Shown in pieces: positions 9,594 through 19,459 of a stretch of DNA of 64,000 nucleotides. Within the stretch, counting starts at the first letter, position 1. Every line of letters begins with the position of its first letter. The translations under genes were made by a program, and so were the position numbers. The notes beneath the pieces are model-generated. The model was not told the origin of the DNA and did no database searches. It worked only from the letters and a program-made list of their open reading frames with translations. The DNA lies in assembly GCF_003347515.1 (NCBI RefSeq), contig NZ_QEII01000234.1, forward strand, positions 1 through 64,000, read 5' to 3'. The DNA is from Rhodoferax ferrireducens (GTDB lineage Bacteria > Pseudomonadota > Gammaproteobacteria > Burkholderiales > Burkholderiaceae_C).

Positions 9594-10439
9594 ATGCCTC
9601 AGGCTACTTCACTGTATTTCCGGCGCAGCGCTGTGTTGGCGCATGTGGAAATGCGTCGGGCGGACCGGTCTTCTGCCTGTTATCACACCCACACCCATGA
9701 CGAGTTTTCACTCGGCGTGATTGATGCCGGTAGCGCGACCTATCGCAACCGCCACCGGCAGAAAAGCATTTATCAAGGCATGACCGTCATGTTCAACCCC
9801 GGCGATGCCCACTCGTGCAACCCTGACGCCGGGCTGCGATGGTCCTACCGCATGCTGTTTATTGATGCGGGCTGGGTCGGACGCCTGCAGGCTGACATCC
9901 CCGGCTTTGCCGTCGGCGACTACACCCCGTTTGCCGTGACGGCCAGCGACGCAGCGGTGCTCTACCACCAGTTTGATGATCTGTTTGACGCCCTTGAGCA
10001 GGAAGAGAATCCGCTGGAAGCCGACGAAAAACTGATCTGTTTTCTGATGCAGAACTGCTTCGACCAGCGTGACTTCGGACTGGCCAGGAGCCGGCCGGAA
10101 GGCCCGTTGGCGAGGGTACGGGAACTGATCATGGACCAGCTGACAGACAAGGTTACGCTGGCGGCCATTGCAGATGTTTCGGGGCTGAGTCCGTACCACC
10201 TGATCCGCAGCTTCAAGCAGGCCTATGGGCAGACGCCGCATGCTTTTCAACTGGACCAGCGAATCAACCGGGCCAAACAGTTGTTGAAGCGGGGCAATGC
10301 CATCGTGGAAGTCGCACACGAGCTCGGGTTTGCCGATCAAAGTCACTTCCAACGGAATTTCATGAAACGACATGCTGTGACACCAAGGGTCTACCAACGC
10401 TCGCTGGGCTGCTGGCCTGAGGCAAACGCAAGTCAATAA
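9594..10439 (+). CDS. AraC-family transcriptional regulator
   Basis: The protein is 281 residues from the ATG at 9594, which I prefer because GGAA lies about 8 bases before it; an ATG five codons upstream is possible. An N-terminal cupin-like sensor (HTHTHDEFSLGVIDAG, then PGDAHSCNPDAG) is followed by two C-terminal helix-turn-helix motifs (VTLAAIADVSGLSPYHLIRSF and IVEVAHELGFADQSHFQRNF). It probably responds to a small molecule, likely an amino acid, and controls the adjacent exporter. It could also act on the kyn operon just downstream, where a palindrome lies in the gap. Confidence 0.92.
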   Translation: MPQATSLYFRRSAVLAHVEMRRADRSSACYHTHTHDEFSLGVIDAGSATYRNRHRQKSIYQGMTVMFNPGDAHSCNPDAGLRWSYRMLFIDAGWVGRLQADIPGFAVGDYTPFAVTASDAAVLYHQFDDLFDALEQEENPLEADEKLICFLMQNCFDQRDFGLARSRPEGPLARVRELIMDQLTDKVTLAAIADVSGLSPYHLIRSFKQAYGQTPHAFQLDQRINRAKQLLKRGNAIVEVAHELGFADQSHFQRNFMKRHAVTPRVYQRSLGCWPEANASQ

Positions 10440-10441
10440 AG

Positions 10442-10463
10442 AATTTCCACGCTGTTGGAAATT
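10442..10463. promoter_or_regulatory. perfect palindrome between the AraC gene and kynB, candidate operator
   Basis: AATTTCCA and TGGAAATT are separated by six bases, directly after the AraC stop codon and about 45 bases before kynB. There is no T-run, so it does not look like a terminator. It is a plausible operator for the kyn operon or the AraC protein; the binder is unknown. Confidence 0.5.
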
Positions 10464-10506
10464 ACCGACACCACGGATTTTTTGATGGTGCTACCGTCTC
10501 GGTCTT

Positions 10507-11127
10507 ATGAAAAAGATCTGGGATATCTCTCCACCGGTTGACGAACACGCCGCCGTTTTTCCGGGCGACACGGCGTATTCGCAACGCCTGCATTTCGCCC
10601 TGGGCCCGGACTGCCCGGTGAACGTCAATGCCATCACGCTGTCGCCCCACACCGGCGCGCACGCCGATGCCCCGCTGCATTACGCGGCCGATGGTGCAGC
10701 CGCCGGGGCGCTGGACCTGCACCCTTACCTGGGACCGTGCCGTGTCATTCACTGCCTGGACTGCGGGCCGCTGGTGCAAATTCATCATATCGCCCATGCG
10801 CTGGAAAACCTGCCCGAGCGCGTGCTTATCCGTACCGCCCGCGTGGCCAGCCAGGATTGGGCATCATTTAAGGCGCTAGCCCCCGATACTATTGCGCTAC
10901 TAGCTACTAAAAACGTAGTACTTATCGGCATTGATACCCCCAGCGTGGACCCGTCCACCAGCCAGGCCCTGCCCTCGCACCAGCAACTGCTGCGCCACCG
11001 CTTGAGGGTTCTGGAAAACCTGGTGCTCGATGACGTGCCGGAAGGCGACTACGAACTCATCGCCCTGCCCCTGAAGCTGATGCAGGCTGACGCCTCCCCT
11101 GTTCGAGCCATTTTGAGAGAGCTGTAA
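10507..11127 (+). CDS. kynB: kynurenine formamidase (arylformamidase)
   Basis: The 206-residue bacterial cyclase-type formamidase hydrolyses N-formylkynurenine to kynurenine, step 2 of tryptophan breakdown. The metal-binding signature [12 protein letters not shown] and the GIDTPSVDP segment are present. The start [21 protein letters not shown] is standard. It leads a three-gene operon, kynB-kynU-kynA, and kynU starts 7 bases after its stop. A copy of the 62-bp element spans residues about 118-137 ([18 protein letters not shown]) with AT-rich codons unlike its neighbours, yet the segment looks like normal KynB and the length is normal. Confidence 0.95.
   Translation: MKKIWDISPPVDEHAAVFPGDTAYSQRLHFALGPDCPVNVNAITLSPHTGAHADAPLHYAADGAAAGALDLHPYLGPCRVIHCLDCGPLVQIHHIAHALENLPERVLIRTARVASQDWASFKALAPDTIALLATKNVVLIGIDTPSVDPSTSQALPSHQQLLRHRLRVLENLVLDDVPEGDYELIALPLKLMQADASPVRAILREL
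10860..10918 (-). repeat. dispersed 62-bp element, copy C (inside kynB)
   Basis: On the minus strand it reads CTACGTTTTTAGTAGC, TAGTAGCGC, ten variable bases, then GGGGCTAGCGCC and AAAT, aligning without gaps to the family. kynB reads it antisense and in frame. The codons used (CTA, ACT, ATT, GTA, CTT) contrast with the GC-ending codons around it. Confidence 0.85.
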
Positions 11128-11134
11128 CAACCCC

Positions 11135-12430
11135 ATGAAAACACTGTTTGACTGCCAACAACTTGACGCGCAAGACCGCTTGCGCCCGCTGCGCGAGCAG
11201 TTCAGCCTGCCCGAAGACGTGATCTATCTGGACGGCAACTCGCTCGGCGTGCTGCCCAAAACCGCTGCCGCGCGCGTGGCCGATGTCGTGACCCGGGAAT
11301 GGGGGCAGGACCTGATCCGCGCCTGGAACAGCGCCGGCTGGTTCAGCCTGCCGCAGCGCCTGGGCGACAAGATTGCGACGCTGATCGGCGCCGAGCCCGG
11401 CGAAGTGGTGGCCACCGACAGCACCTCCATCAATCTGTTCAAGGTGCTGAGCGCGGCGCTCACCCTGGCGGCGCAGGACGCGCCGGGCCGCAAACGCATC
11501 GTCAGCGAGCGCAGCAACTTTCCCACCGACCTCTACATTGCCGAGGGGCTGTGCAAGGAGCGTGGCTACCAGCTGCAACTGGTGGAGCCGAATCAGATCG
11601 CCGCCAGCCTGACGGCCGAGGTCGCCGTGCTGATGCTGACCCATGTGAACTACCGCACCGGCGCCATGCATGACATGGCGGCGCTCACGGCGCTGGCGCA
11701 CCAGGCCGGCATCCTCGCGGTCTGGGACCTGGCCCACAGCGCCGGTGCCGTGCCAGTGGCGCTGAACGCCGCGCAAGCTGACTTTGCCGTGGGCTGCGGT
11801 TACAAATACCTCAACGGCGGCCCCGGCGCACCGGCCTTTGTCTGGGTCAATCCGAAACACGCCGACCGATTTTGGCAACCGCTGGCCGGCTGGTGGGGCC
11901 ACGCGGCGCCGTTTGAGTTCACGCCTGACTACCGCCCCGCAGCCGGCATCACCCGCTACCTGTGCGGCACGCAGCCCATTCTGAGCATGGCGGCGCTGGA
12001 GTGCGGGCTGGACGTTTTTGTCGCCGCCGAGGCCCTGGGTGGCATGGCGGCGCTGCGCACCAAGTCACTGGCACTCACCGATCTGTTCATTGAATTGGTC
12101 GCGCAGCGTTGTGGCGGCCATGGTCTGGGACTGGCCACGCCGGTGGAACACGCCCAACGCGGCTCCCAAGTCTGCCTGACCCGGGAACACGGCAAGGACG
12201 GCTCATCCTCCGGCGCTTTTGCCATCGTGCAGGCCCTGATTGCGCGCGGCGTGATTGGCGACTTCCGCGCTGGCGACGGCCAACAGCACAAAGACATCCT
12301 GCGCTTTGGCTTCACGCCGCTGTACATCGGTTTTGAAGAGGTCTGGATCGCCGTCGAGCACTTGAAACAGGTACTTGAGAGTGGCGAATGGAAGCGCCCC
12401 GAGTTCAACCAAAAACACGCCGTCACCTGA
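11135..12430 (+). CDS. kynU: kynureninase
   Basis: The 431-residue PLP enzyme cleaves kynurenine to anthranilate and alanine. Visible motifs are [12 protein letters not shown] near the N-terminus, the aspartate-containing [13 protein letters not shown], and PLP lysine about residue 224 in [16 protein letters not shown]. It is cytosolic. It lies between kynB and kynA with short gaps, completing the tryptophan-to-anthranilate pathway. Length is slightly above 416, which is common for bacterial kynureninases. Confidence 0.96.
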   Translation: MKTLFDCQQLDAQDRLRPLREQFSLPEDVIYLDGNSLGVLPKTAAARVADVVTREWGQDLIRAWNSAGWFSLPQRLGDKIATLIGAEPGEVVATDSTSINLFKVLSAALTLAAQDAPGRKRIVSERSNFPTDLYIAEGLCKERGYQLQLVEPNQIAASLTAEVAVLMLTHVNYRTGAMHDMAALTALAHQAGILAVWDLAHSAGAVPVALNAAQADFAVGCGYKYLNGGPGAPAFVWVNPKHADRFWQPLAGWWGHAAPFEFTPDYRPAAGITRYLCGTQPILSMAALECGLDVFVAAEALGGMAALRTKSLALTDLFIELVAQRCGGHGLGLATPVEHAQRGSQVCLTREHGKDGSSSGAFAIVQALIARGVIGDFRAGDGQQHKDILRFGFTPLYIGFEEVWIAVEHLKQVLESGEWKRPEFNQKHAVT

Positions 12431-12450
12431 ACCGAACCCGAATATCGAAC

Positions 12451-13302
12451 ATGAACACCGCTGCCAATCTCCCCGAAAACATCGTGCTGGACGAAAAAGC
12501 CAAGCTCGACTTCAGCCAGTCCATGAGCTATGGCGACTACCTGCACCTGGACGCCATCCTCAGCGCGCAAGTGCCCCGCTCACCCGACCACAACGAGATG
12601 CTGTTCATCGTTCAGCACCAGACCAGCGAGCTGTGGATGAAGCTGATGCTGCACGAACTGGGCGCGGCCATCCGCTGCATCGCCAGCGACGAACTGGGCA
12701 CCGCCTTCAAGATGCTGGCCCGCGTCAGCAAAATCATGGAGCAGCTGGTGCACGCCTGGGACGTGCTGGCCACCATGACACCACCGGAGTACAGCGCCAT
12801 CCGGCCCTACCTGGCCAGTTCCAGCGGTTTTCAGAGCCACCAGTACCGCTGCATCGAGTTCGCCTTGGGCAACAAAAATGCTGCCATGCTCAAGCCCCAC
12901 GCTCACCGACCCGACCTGCTGGCCCAGGTCCAAGCCGCGTTTGAGGCGCCCTCGCTGTACGACGAATCGCTGCGCCTGCTGGCACGCCGTGGCCTGGCGG
13001 TGCCCGCCAGCCATACCGAGCGCGACTGGACCCAGCCTTACCAGGCCAGTGCCGAGGTGGAGCAAGCCTGGCTCGTCGTCTACCGCAATCCCAAAGTGCA
13101 TTGGGACCTGTACCAACTGGGCGAAGAGCTGACCGATCTGGAAGACGCCTTTCGCCTCTGGCGCTTTCGCCACGTCACCACGGTGGAACGTGTCATCGGC
13201 TTCAAACGCGGCACCGGCGGCACCGGGGGCGTCAGCTACCTGCGCAAAATGCTCGATGTGGTGCTGTTCCCCGAGATCTGGACGCTGCGCACGGATTTAT
13301 AA
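12451..13302 (+). CDS. kynA: tryptophan 2,3-dioxygenase
   Basis: The 283-residue haem dioxygenase opens the indole ring of L-tryptophan to N-formylkynurenine, the first step of the pathway. The signatures [32 protein letters not shown] and [17 protein letters not shown] are intact. I start at ATG 12451 because the frame further upstream overlaps kynU and is not family-like. It is last in the operon although its enzyme acts first. The TAA stop lies at the edge of copy D of the 62-bp element. Confidence 0.97.
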   Translation: MNTAANLPENIVLDEKAKLDFSQSMSYGDYLHLDAILSAQVPRSPDHNEMLFIVQHQTSELWMKLMLHELGAAIRCIASDELGTAFKMLARVSKIMEQLVHAWDVLATMTPPEYSAIRPYLASSSGFQSHQYRCIEFALGNKNAAMLKPHAHRPDLLAQVQAAFEAPSLYDESLRLLARRGLAVPASHTERDWTQPYQASAEVEQAWLVVYRNPKVHWDLYQLGEELTDLEDAFRLWRFRHVTTVERVIGFKRGTGGTGGVSYLRKMLDVVLFPEIWTLRTDL

Positions 13303-13356
13303 GAAATAAGCTTCTAGCCCTCGTCCATAGTGCGTAAGCGGCTATTATTTAGATAG
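13296..13356 (-). repeat. dispersed 62-bp element, copy D (kynA 3' end)
   Basis: On the minus strand it reads CTATCTAAATAATAGC, CGCTTACGC, ten variable bases, AGGGCTAGAAGC, then ATTTCTTATAAA. The final TTATAAA covers the kynA stop codon. It fills most of the gap between kynA and the convergent monooxygenase gene. Outer CCCTCGT/ACGAGGG arms could also pair as a hairpin. Confidence 0.85.
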
Positions 13357-13370
13357 TAAACGAGGGCATG

Positions 13371-14543
13371 TCACGCCCCGCGATAAAGCCAGGGCATGTC
13401 CAGCAGCCGCTCGCCCAATAGCTTCATCGCGGCATCACGGCCCCAGCGGACCAGTCCGGTGGCGTGAAATACCCGGCCATTGCGAATCGCGCCGGCCTGC
13501 ACTCGCGCGTTGCGCTGCCAGCGGCGTGCCGCGTAGTGCTGCAGCGCAGCCGGCACCTCCAGCTCTTGGCTCGCCAAGGCCTGCCCCAGGCAGTGGGCGT
13601 CTTCAATCGCCATGCCCGCACCCTGCGCCAGATACGGCACCATCGGGTGGGCCGCGTCGCCCAGCAGCGCCACCCGGCCCTGCGCCTGCTCATGGGCGCC
13701 GCGCATCGGGGGACGGATGCTCAGGGCCCACAAACGCCAATGCTCAATGGCGTGAATCAGATCCTGCAAGGGCGCGCAGGTGGCCGCCATGGCGCGACGC
13801 AACTCCGCAGCGTTGGCGCTGTGGTCCCAGTTCTGCGGATCGCCTTGCGTGCGGCCGTGCACGATCGCCACGACATTGAGCCACTCGCCGCCGCGGACCG
13901 GGTACTGAACCACATGCAATTTCGGGCCAAGCCAGGCGGTGATTTGCTGGGAGCGCAAACGCGCGGGCAAGTCGTGCTGCGCCACCATCGCCCGGTAGGC
14001 CAGATGGCCGGTGGCGTGGGGCGAGCCGTCGTGCAACAACTGCTGGCGCACCCGGCTCCACAGACCGTCCGCACCCACCAGGACATCGCCCTGCGTTTCG
14101 CGTCCGTCGTCGGTGTGCAGTGTCACCCCGTCGTCGTGCTGCTCAAAACGTGTGACCGCGCTGGCCACGTTGATCTGCACATTGCTTTGCTGCTGCACCG
14201 CCGCCAACAGCAAAGCATGCATATCGGCCCGGTGAATCGTCACATAAGGCGATCCGTAACGCGCCAAGGTGACCGCCCCCAGACGCGAGACGCCCAGCTC
14301 CGCCCCCGAAGTCGCACAGCGCACCTGCAAGCGCTCCGGAAATGCGGCAACGCCCGCCAGGGCGTCTTGCAGACCCCAGCCATGGAGCACGCCCACCACA
14401 TTGGGACCGAGCTGAATGCCTGCCCCCACCTCGCTGAACTCTGCCGCTCGCTCGAACAATTCAACCCGTGAACCCGCCCGGGCGCAGGCCAGCGCCGCCG
14501 CCATGCCGCCAATGCCACCACCGCTGATCAAAACACTGCTCAT
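13371..14543 (-). CDS. FAD-dependent aromatic-ring monooxygenase (salicylate hydroxylase-like)
   Basis: The 390-residue class A flavin monooxygenase has the three family fingerprints: GxGxxG-type LISGGGIGGMAAALACARAG at the N-terminus, the DG motif VLVGADGLWSRVR, and the FAD-binding GD motif GRVALLGDAAHPMVPYLAQG at about residues 290-310. It probably uses NAD(P)H and oxygen to hydroxylate a small aromatic acid such as salicylate or 3-hydroxybenzoate. Convergent with the kyn operon, it might process anthranilate-like products, but that is speculation. It is divergent from the dienelactone-hydrolase-like gene. Confidence 0.88.
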   Translation of the reverse strand: MSSVLISGGGIGGMAAALACARAGSRVELFERAAEFSEVGAGIQLGPNVVGVLHGWGLQDALAGVAAFPERLQVRCATSGAELGVSRLGAVTLARYGSPYVTIHRADMHALLLAAVQQQSNVQINVASAVTRFEQHDDGVTLHTDDGRETQGDVLVGADGLWSRVRQQLLHDGSPHATGHLAYRAMVAQHDLPARLRSQQITAWLGPKLHVVQYPVRGGEWLNVVAIVHGRTQGDPQNWDHSANAAELRRAMAATCAPLQDLIHAIEHWRLWALSIRPPMRGAHEQAQGRVALLGDAAHPMVPYLAQGAGMAIEDAHCLGQALASQELEVPAALQHYAARRWQRNARVQAGAIRNGRVFHATGLVRWGRDAAMKLLGERLLDMPWLYRGA

Positions 14544-14643
14544 TCTGTTTTTCCCCTTAACCCCACAATCGAACCCGTATTGTCCGCAATCCTTGTGGGC
14601 ACTCCGGTCTGTCGGTATGCTGGGTTTTTTGGAGGCTCCCCCT

Positions 14644-15537
14644 ATGGAACGAAAAACAGCGCAAGACTTTGACCAGGAACTGCTGATTCTGTTTGATGCC
14701 TATGTGCACGGCATCATCGACCGGCGCGGATTTCTGCAAGGGGCTCAAAAATTTGCCGTGGCTGGCATGAGCGCCGGCATGCTGCTCACCGCGCTCAGCC
14801 CGAACTTTGCGCAGGCGCAGCAGGTGCCTGCGGACGACGCGCGGCTCAAAACCGAGCGCGTGGCGTTTCCCTCGCCGGCAGGCTATGGCACCGTCAAGGG
14901 CTATCTGGCCCGCCCGGCCAATGGTGCCGGCCGGCTGCCTTGCGTGCTGGTGATTCATGAAAACCGCGGACTCAACCCGCATATCGAGGACATCGTGCGG
15001 CGGCTGGCGCTGGACAACTTCATGGCCTTTGCCCCTGATGCGTTGGCGCCGCTGGGAGGCTACCCCGGCGATGAAGACAAAGCACGCGACCTCTTTGCCA
15101 AGCTCGACCAGGCCAAAACCCGTGAAGATTTCGTGGCAGCAGCCGGTTACCTGAAAAACCGCCCTGACAGCAATGGCGTCCTCGGTACCGTTGGTTTTTG
15201 CTACGGCGGCGGCGTGGTGCATATGCTGTCCACGCGTCTGCCCGACCTCGACGCCGCCGTGTCCTTTTACGGTAACCATCCAGCCGCTGAAGATGCGGCC
15301 AAGGTCAAGGCACCCCTCCTTATCCACTTTGCCGGAGTCGATGAGCGTATCAATGCGTCCTGGCCTGTCTACGAAGCCGCACTCAAGGCCGCCGGTGTCC
15401 AGTACACGGCGCACCACTATCCCGGCACCCAACACGGGTTCAACAACGACACCACGCCCCGCTATGACGCCGCCAGCGCCAAACTGGCCTGGGAGCGGAC
15501 GCTGGCATTCTTCAAGCAAAACATCAAAGGCGCTTGA
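14644..15537 (+). CDS. exported dienelactone hydrolase-family protein
   Basis: The 297-residue alpha/beta hydrolase has a Tat-like signal with RRGFLQ near residue 27, followed by a hydrophobic stretch ending near AQAQ (about residue 58), so it is probably periplasmic. The dienelactone-hydrolase triad is visible: nucleophile Cys in GFCYGGG, Asp in HFAGVDERI and His in GTQHGFNN. GGAGG lies 8 bases before the ATG at 14644. Such exported members are often annotated as carboxymethylenebutenolidases, but their real substrates are rarely known. It lies divergent to the flavin monooxygenase, so both may serve aromatic catabolism. Confidence 0.88.
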   Translation: MERKTAQDFDQELLILFDAYVHGIIDRRGFLQGAQKFAVAGMSAGMLLTALSPNFAQAQQVPADDARLKTERVAFPSPAGYGTVKGYLARPANGAGRLPCVLVIHENRGLNPHIEDIVRRLALDNFMAFAPDALAPLGGYPGDEDKARDLFAKLDQAKTREDFVAAAGYLKNRPDSNGVLGTVGFCYGGGVVHMLSTRLPDLDAAVSFYGNHPAAEDAAKVKAPLLIHFAGVDERINASWPVYEAALKAAGVQYTAHHYPGTQHGFNNDTTPRYDAASAKLAWERTLAFFKQNIKGA

Positions 15538-15548
15538 CCGCTTGATCG

Positions 15549-17972
15549 TCAGCGGGAGTTCTTGCGTTTTGCCTTCGGGTGATCGGCCTGCTGGCAGGCG
15601 CGGCGATAGGCCTGCAAGGTTTTCTGGGCCCGGCCCAGCACGCTGTCATGGGGGTAACCGCCCGCCGCCACCGCGCCCATTCCGGACACACAGCCGGTCA
15701 GCAGCGCCATACCTTCGCCCACATGCTCGGCGGTGTAAATGTGGAACAAACCCTGACTCACCGCGTCCAGCACCTTGCGCTCCAGCATCAGGTGGCGCCG
15801 GTTGCGCTGCGGAATCAGCACCCCCTGCCTGCCATCCAGGCCAGCTGTTTCGCAGATGCGAAAGTAGCCTTCGATCTTCTCGTTGATACCGCCCACCGGC
15901 AACACCTCGCCATGCTGATTGAGCGCGCCGGTCACCGCAATGCCTTGCCGCAGCGGCAGGCCTGACAGCGACGACAGCAGCACATACAACTCGGCGCAAG
16001 AGGCTGAATCGCCCTCCACCCCGTGGTATTCCTGCTCGAACACGACGGACGCATTCAGCGCCAGCGGCGCGATGTGAGCGAACAGCGCCGACAGATAGCT
16101 ATGCAGTATCAGCACGCCCTTGTCGTGGATGGGGCCGGACATTTCCACCTCGCGCTCGATGTTGAGCAAACCCTCCTCGCCGGCATGGGTGCGCGCCGTC
16201 ACCCGCACCGGAAAGCCAAAGCGGTAGTCGCCCAGATCAATCTGGCTTAGCCCGTTGAGCTGGCCGACTTTCTCGCCATGCAAGGTGATCAGGCGGTCGC
16301 CGTCGGTGATGGATTCTTGCAGGCGCTGGTCCGGGTAGTCGTGGCGTAAATTGCGCGCCTGCAAAGCCGCCTCGATGTCGAGCGCTTCGACCAGGCTGCC
16401 GGCGCGCGCCCGGCACAACGCCGCGCCTTCCATCACCACCGCCTCGGTGTGGGCAAAAATGGCGCTCTGGCGTGCTTGGTCGTCCACCTCGCGGTGTGAG
16501 TCCTCCAGCAAGCGCGCCACGGCGGCAGCGGAAAAATGTGGCAAACCCAGTCTTTTGCAGGTGTGGGCCACAAAAATTGCAGACTCACCATAGGTTTGGG
16601 CATTAGCCGCAAAGCTCTCGGCAAAGTCCACCTTGACGCGAAAACGCCGGGCAAACTCGGGGTCGCCTTCCTGCAACTCGTAGTACTGCTCGGTGGAGCC
16701 GATCAGTACGATCTTGACGTCCACATCCACGGCTTCAGGTTCCAGCGATACCGCCGCCATCGGCGCCAGCATGGCGCCGGGTTCTTCAATCTGCAAGCGG
16801 CCGCTGCGGAAAAAGCGACGCAGCTTTTCCCACACCACTTCGTCGGTCAGCAGGTCACGCAAATGCAGCATCAAAAAGCCGCCATGGGCCTTGAGCAGAC
16901 TGCCGGCCCGGATGCGGGAAAAATCCGTCAACAGCGCGTCTTCTTCCGGCTGGTACTCGATGCTGCCAAACAGGCTGTGGAACGAGGGGTTGTCTTCGAC
17001 AATCACCGGCGCGCCGGCCAGGCCCTCGTTGTCCACCAGCAGGTTCACGCGGTAGCAGGACAACACCGCAGCCAATTCCTCCTGGCGCAGTTCTTCATCC
17101 ACCTCGGACACCCGAAACACGTCCAGGTTGTCCAGCACGTCGTGCATGACCTCGTCCAGATACGTGCCGAGCTTGACGGAGTCCTTGATCTGCTTCCTCA
17201 AACCAACACGAATCTCCTGCAGTTCATGCTCTAGCAGCGGCTTGATGACCTGGCGCCGCAAGACGGCCAGGCCCTCATTCATGACCCGCTCCATCGGCCT
17301 CGTTTTATCCAGATAGCGGGTGATCTCGGTGCGCAACTCCTCCTCGGCCTGGTCGATCTGGAGCCGGCGATCCTTCGGCAAAGAGCGTGCCTCGCTCTCG
17401 GTCAGCGCCTTGCCTTTGTCACCCAACAGCGTGAAAACCAAATGCCCGCTTTCGCGGTACAGGGTGAAGCTGCGGACCTCGGCAAAGGCATCGAGCTCGG
17501 CATAGGCCTTGGCTTCCTCGACCTTGAAGGTTTTTTCAAGGCGCTCACTCTCGACCTTGAAATCGGGGCCATCCAGCCGCTTGGGGATTTCCCGCTCCAG
17601 CGTCTTGCTCATCTGCGCCATGAGCTGGCGCAGCAAGCGCCCCTGGCCGGGTGGCAGGCGCAGCGCCCGCGGTTTTTCCGGGGTATCAAAGTTGTGCAGG
17701 TAGCACAAGTCAGGCGGCACCGCCTTGTTGACGGCCACCGCCTGCATCACCTGTTGCAACAGGGAAGACCGGCCGCTGCCGACCTCCCCCAGCACAAACA
17801 GGTTGTAGTCGGGCTGCTCCATGCCAAGACCGAAGCGCGCCGCGCCCTCGGCGCGCGCCTGTCCGATCCAGGGCAGGGGGAGGTGCACCAACTCGGATGT
17901 ATCAAAAAACCCGAGCGAGTCGGGCGCGATGGTGAGGCGAAGAAGCTCGGGCGTCAGGCTGGAAATGGGCAT
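15549..17972 (-). CDS. Lon-like ATP-dependent protease (AAA-lid/Lon proteolytic domain)
   Basis: The 807-residue protein has an N-terminal ATPase region with a P-loop-like GEVGSGRSSL (about residues 63-72), a long helical insertion (about 130-290), a further ATPase part with GGFLMLHLRDLL, and a C-terminal Lon protease domain. The catalytic Ser is in GDSASCAELY and the Lys in GGINEKIEGYF, about 43 residues apart. It is not the classical LonA; it resembles the LonB/YcbZ-type group of cytosolic proteases. The P-loop has Arg where Lys is usual. It ends 12 bases from the convergent hydrolase gene. The target proteins are unknown. Confidence 0.92.
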   Translation of the reverse strand: MPISSLTPELLRLTIAPDSLGFFDTSELVHLPLPWIGQARAEGAARFGLGMEQPDYNLFVLGEVGSGRSSLLQQVMQAVAVNKAVPPDLCYLHNFDTPEKPRALRLPPGQGRLLRQLMAQMSKTLEREIPKRLDGPDFKVESERLEKTFKVEEAKAYAELDAFAEVRSFTLYRESGHLVFTLLGDKGKALTESEARSLPKDRRLQIDQAEEELRTEITRYLDKTRPMERVMNEGLAVLRRQVIKPLLEHELQEIRVGLRKQIKDSVKLGTYLDEVMHDVLDNLDVFRVSEVDEELRQEELAAVLSCYRVNLLVDNEGLAGAPVIVEDNPSFHSLFGSIEYQPEEDALLTDFSRIRAGSLLKAHGGFLMLHLRDLLTDEVVWEKLRRFFRSGRLQIEEPGAMLAPMAAVSLEPEAVDVDVKIVLIGSTEQYYELQEGDPEFARRFRVKVDFAESFAANAQTYGESAIFVAHTCKRLGLPHFSAAAVARLLEDSHREVDDQARQSAIFAHTEAVVMEGAALCRARAGSLVEALDIEAALQARNLRHDYPDQRLQESITDGDRLITLHGEKVGQLNGLSQIDLGDYRFGFPVRVTARTHAGEEGLLNIEREVEMSGPIHDKGVLILHSYLSALFAHIAPLALNASVVFEQEYHGVEGDSASCAELYVLLSSLSGLPLRQGIAVTGALNQHGEVLPVGGINEKIEGYFRICETAGLDGRQGVLIPQRNRRHLMLERKVLDAVSQGLFHIYTAEHVGEGMALLTGCVSGMGAVAAGGYPHDSVLGRAQKTLQAYRRACQQADHPKAKRKNSR

Positions 17973-18103
17973 TGTTCTTTGTTCGCTAGGGAAGTGACAC
18001 TGGAATGACTGGGGGCAGTGTTAACCAGTTTTGCCTTATTCGCAATATTGGTTTTGACTGGACACAAGCTTGTCCTTCCCTTGATTGGCCTAATATGTAC
18101 CAG

Positions 18104-19105
18104 ATGATTCCTTTTTCAGTCCTAGACCTCTCCCCCATCGTGCAAGGCGGCGACGCGGCGCAGTCTTTTCGCAACACGCTTGACCTGGCCCAGCATGCGG
18201 AGCGCTGGGGTTACCAGCGTTATTGGCTGGCCGAACACCACGGCATGCCGGGCATTGCCAGTGCCGCCACCGCGGTGCTTATCGGGCATGTGGCGGGCGG
18301 CACGACAAAGATTCGGGTGGGTGCGGGCGGCATCATGTTGCCCAACCATTCGCCGCTGGTCATTGCCGAGCAGTTCGGCACGCTGGAGTCGCTTTACCCC
18401 GGCCGCATCGACCTCGGGCTGGGCCGTGCGCCCGGTTCGGACCAGATCACCGCGCACGCACTGCGCCGCAACCTGGCCTCAGACGCCGACGAATTTCCGC
18501 GCGATGTGGTTGAGTTGATGGATTATTTTTCCAGCGGCTCCAAAAACCCGGTGCACGCGGTCCCCGGTCAGGGCTTGAACCTGCCGATCTGGATTCTGGG
18601 CTCCAGCCTGTTCGGCGCGCAGTTGGCGGCCGCACTGGGGTTGCCCTATGCCTTTGCCTCCCACTTTGCGCCGCAGCAGATGATGCAAGCGATCACGCTG
18701 TACCGCGCCAGTTTTCGGCCCTCGGCCCAACTGGCCAAGCCGTATGTCATGCTGGGCTTTAATGTGTTCGCCGCCGACAGCGACGAAGAAGCGGCGTTTC
18801 GGGCCACCTCGATGCAGCAGGCTTTTGTCAACCTGCGCAGCGGTCGTCCGGCGCGCCTGCCGCCCCCCGTGGCCGATTACCCGAACCGGGTCGGCCCGGC
18901 GGAACGCGCTTTGCTCGACAGTGTTTTGTCCTGCTCGGCCATTGGCGCACCGGCTACCGTGCGCGCCAGCCTGAGCGCATTCATCGAGCAAACCGGGGCC
19001 GATGAGTTGATGATTACCTCGCAGATTTTTGATCATACGCATCGGCTGCGTTCTTACGAGCTCACCTCTGGCATATTTTCCGCAAAACCTGCCAGCAGTT
19101 TTTAA
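18104..19105 (+). CDS. luciferase-like (LLM class) flavin-dependent oxidoreductase
   Basis: The protein is 333 residues from ATG 18104; another ATG lies three codons upstream and the frame stays open to 18005, with no ribosome binding site that decides. [52 protein letters not shown] and GLGRAPGSD are hallmarks of the MsnO8-type branch of this family. Members use reduced flavin from a partner reductase; the substrate is unknown. A small DUF4389 gene follows 11 bases downstream and is probably cotranscribed. Confidence 0.92.
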   Translation: MIPFSVLDLSPIVQGGDAAQSFRNTLDLAQHAERWGYQRYWLAEHHGMPGIASAATAVLIGHVAGGTTKIRVGAGGIMLPNHSPLVIAEQFGTLESLYPGRIDLGLGRAPGSDQITAHALRRNLASDADEFPRDVVELMDYFSSGSKNPVHAVPGQGLNLPIWILGSSLFGAQLAAALGLPYAFASHFAPQQMMQAITLYRASFRPSAQLAKPYVMLGFNVFAADSDEEAAFRATSMQQAFVNLRSGRPARLPPPVADYPNRVGPAERALLDSVLSCSAIGAPATVRASLSAFIEQTGADELMITSQIFDHTHRLRSYELTSGIFSAKPASSF

Positions 19106-19116
19106 AAGGAGAACCC

Positions 19117-19395
19117 ATGAATGACGAATCCATCGAATCCAAGGCCGGGCGCAGCATCTGGATGCGGGGCCTGCTGATGATCCTGATGGCCGTGACCTAC
19201 CAACTGGTCAGCGCCCTGCTGCTTTGCGTTGCCGTCATCCAGTTTGTACTGGCGCTGGTCAGCGACGGGCCCAATTCGCGCCTGATGGCGTTTGGTCGCA
19301 GCCTGGGGCGCTATCAGGGTCAGGTCGCCAACTTCGTCAGTTTCGCTGTCGATGAGCCGCCCTTCCCATTTGCCGACTGGCCATCGATCGACTAG
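19117..19395 (+). CDS. DUF4389 small membrane protein
   Basis: This 92-residue protein has one strong hydrophobic region (about residues 18-50, including LMILMAVTYQLVSALLLCVAVIQ) and a conserved-looking tail with YQGQVANFVSF and PFPFADWP, as in DUF4389. It is probably an inner-membrane protein of unknown function. AAAAGGAG precedes the ATG by 6 bases. It follows the LLM oxidoreductase directly. Confidence 0.8.
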   Translation: MNDESIESKAGRSIWMRGLLMILMAVTYQLVSALLLCVAVIQFVLALVSDGPNSRLMAFGRSLGRYQGQVANFVSFAVDEPPFPFADWPSID

Positions 19396-19459
19396 TTAAA
19401 TCGAACCATCACCCGCCGCCGGACGGACCTTCGCCAGTTCAACGGCCGCGCTACCCGAC

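Noticed and set aside
16080-16110. GATAGCTATGCAG inside the Lon-like gene as another repeat copy
   Set aside because: There is no head, core or tail match around it, and the codons encode conserved protease-domain residues.
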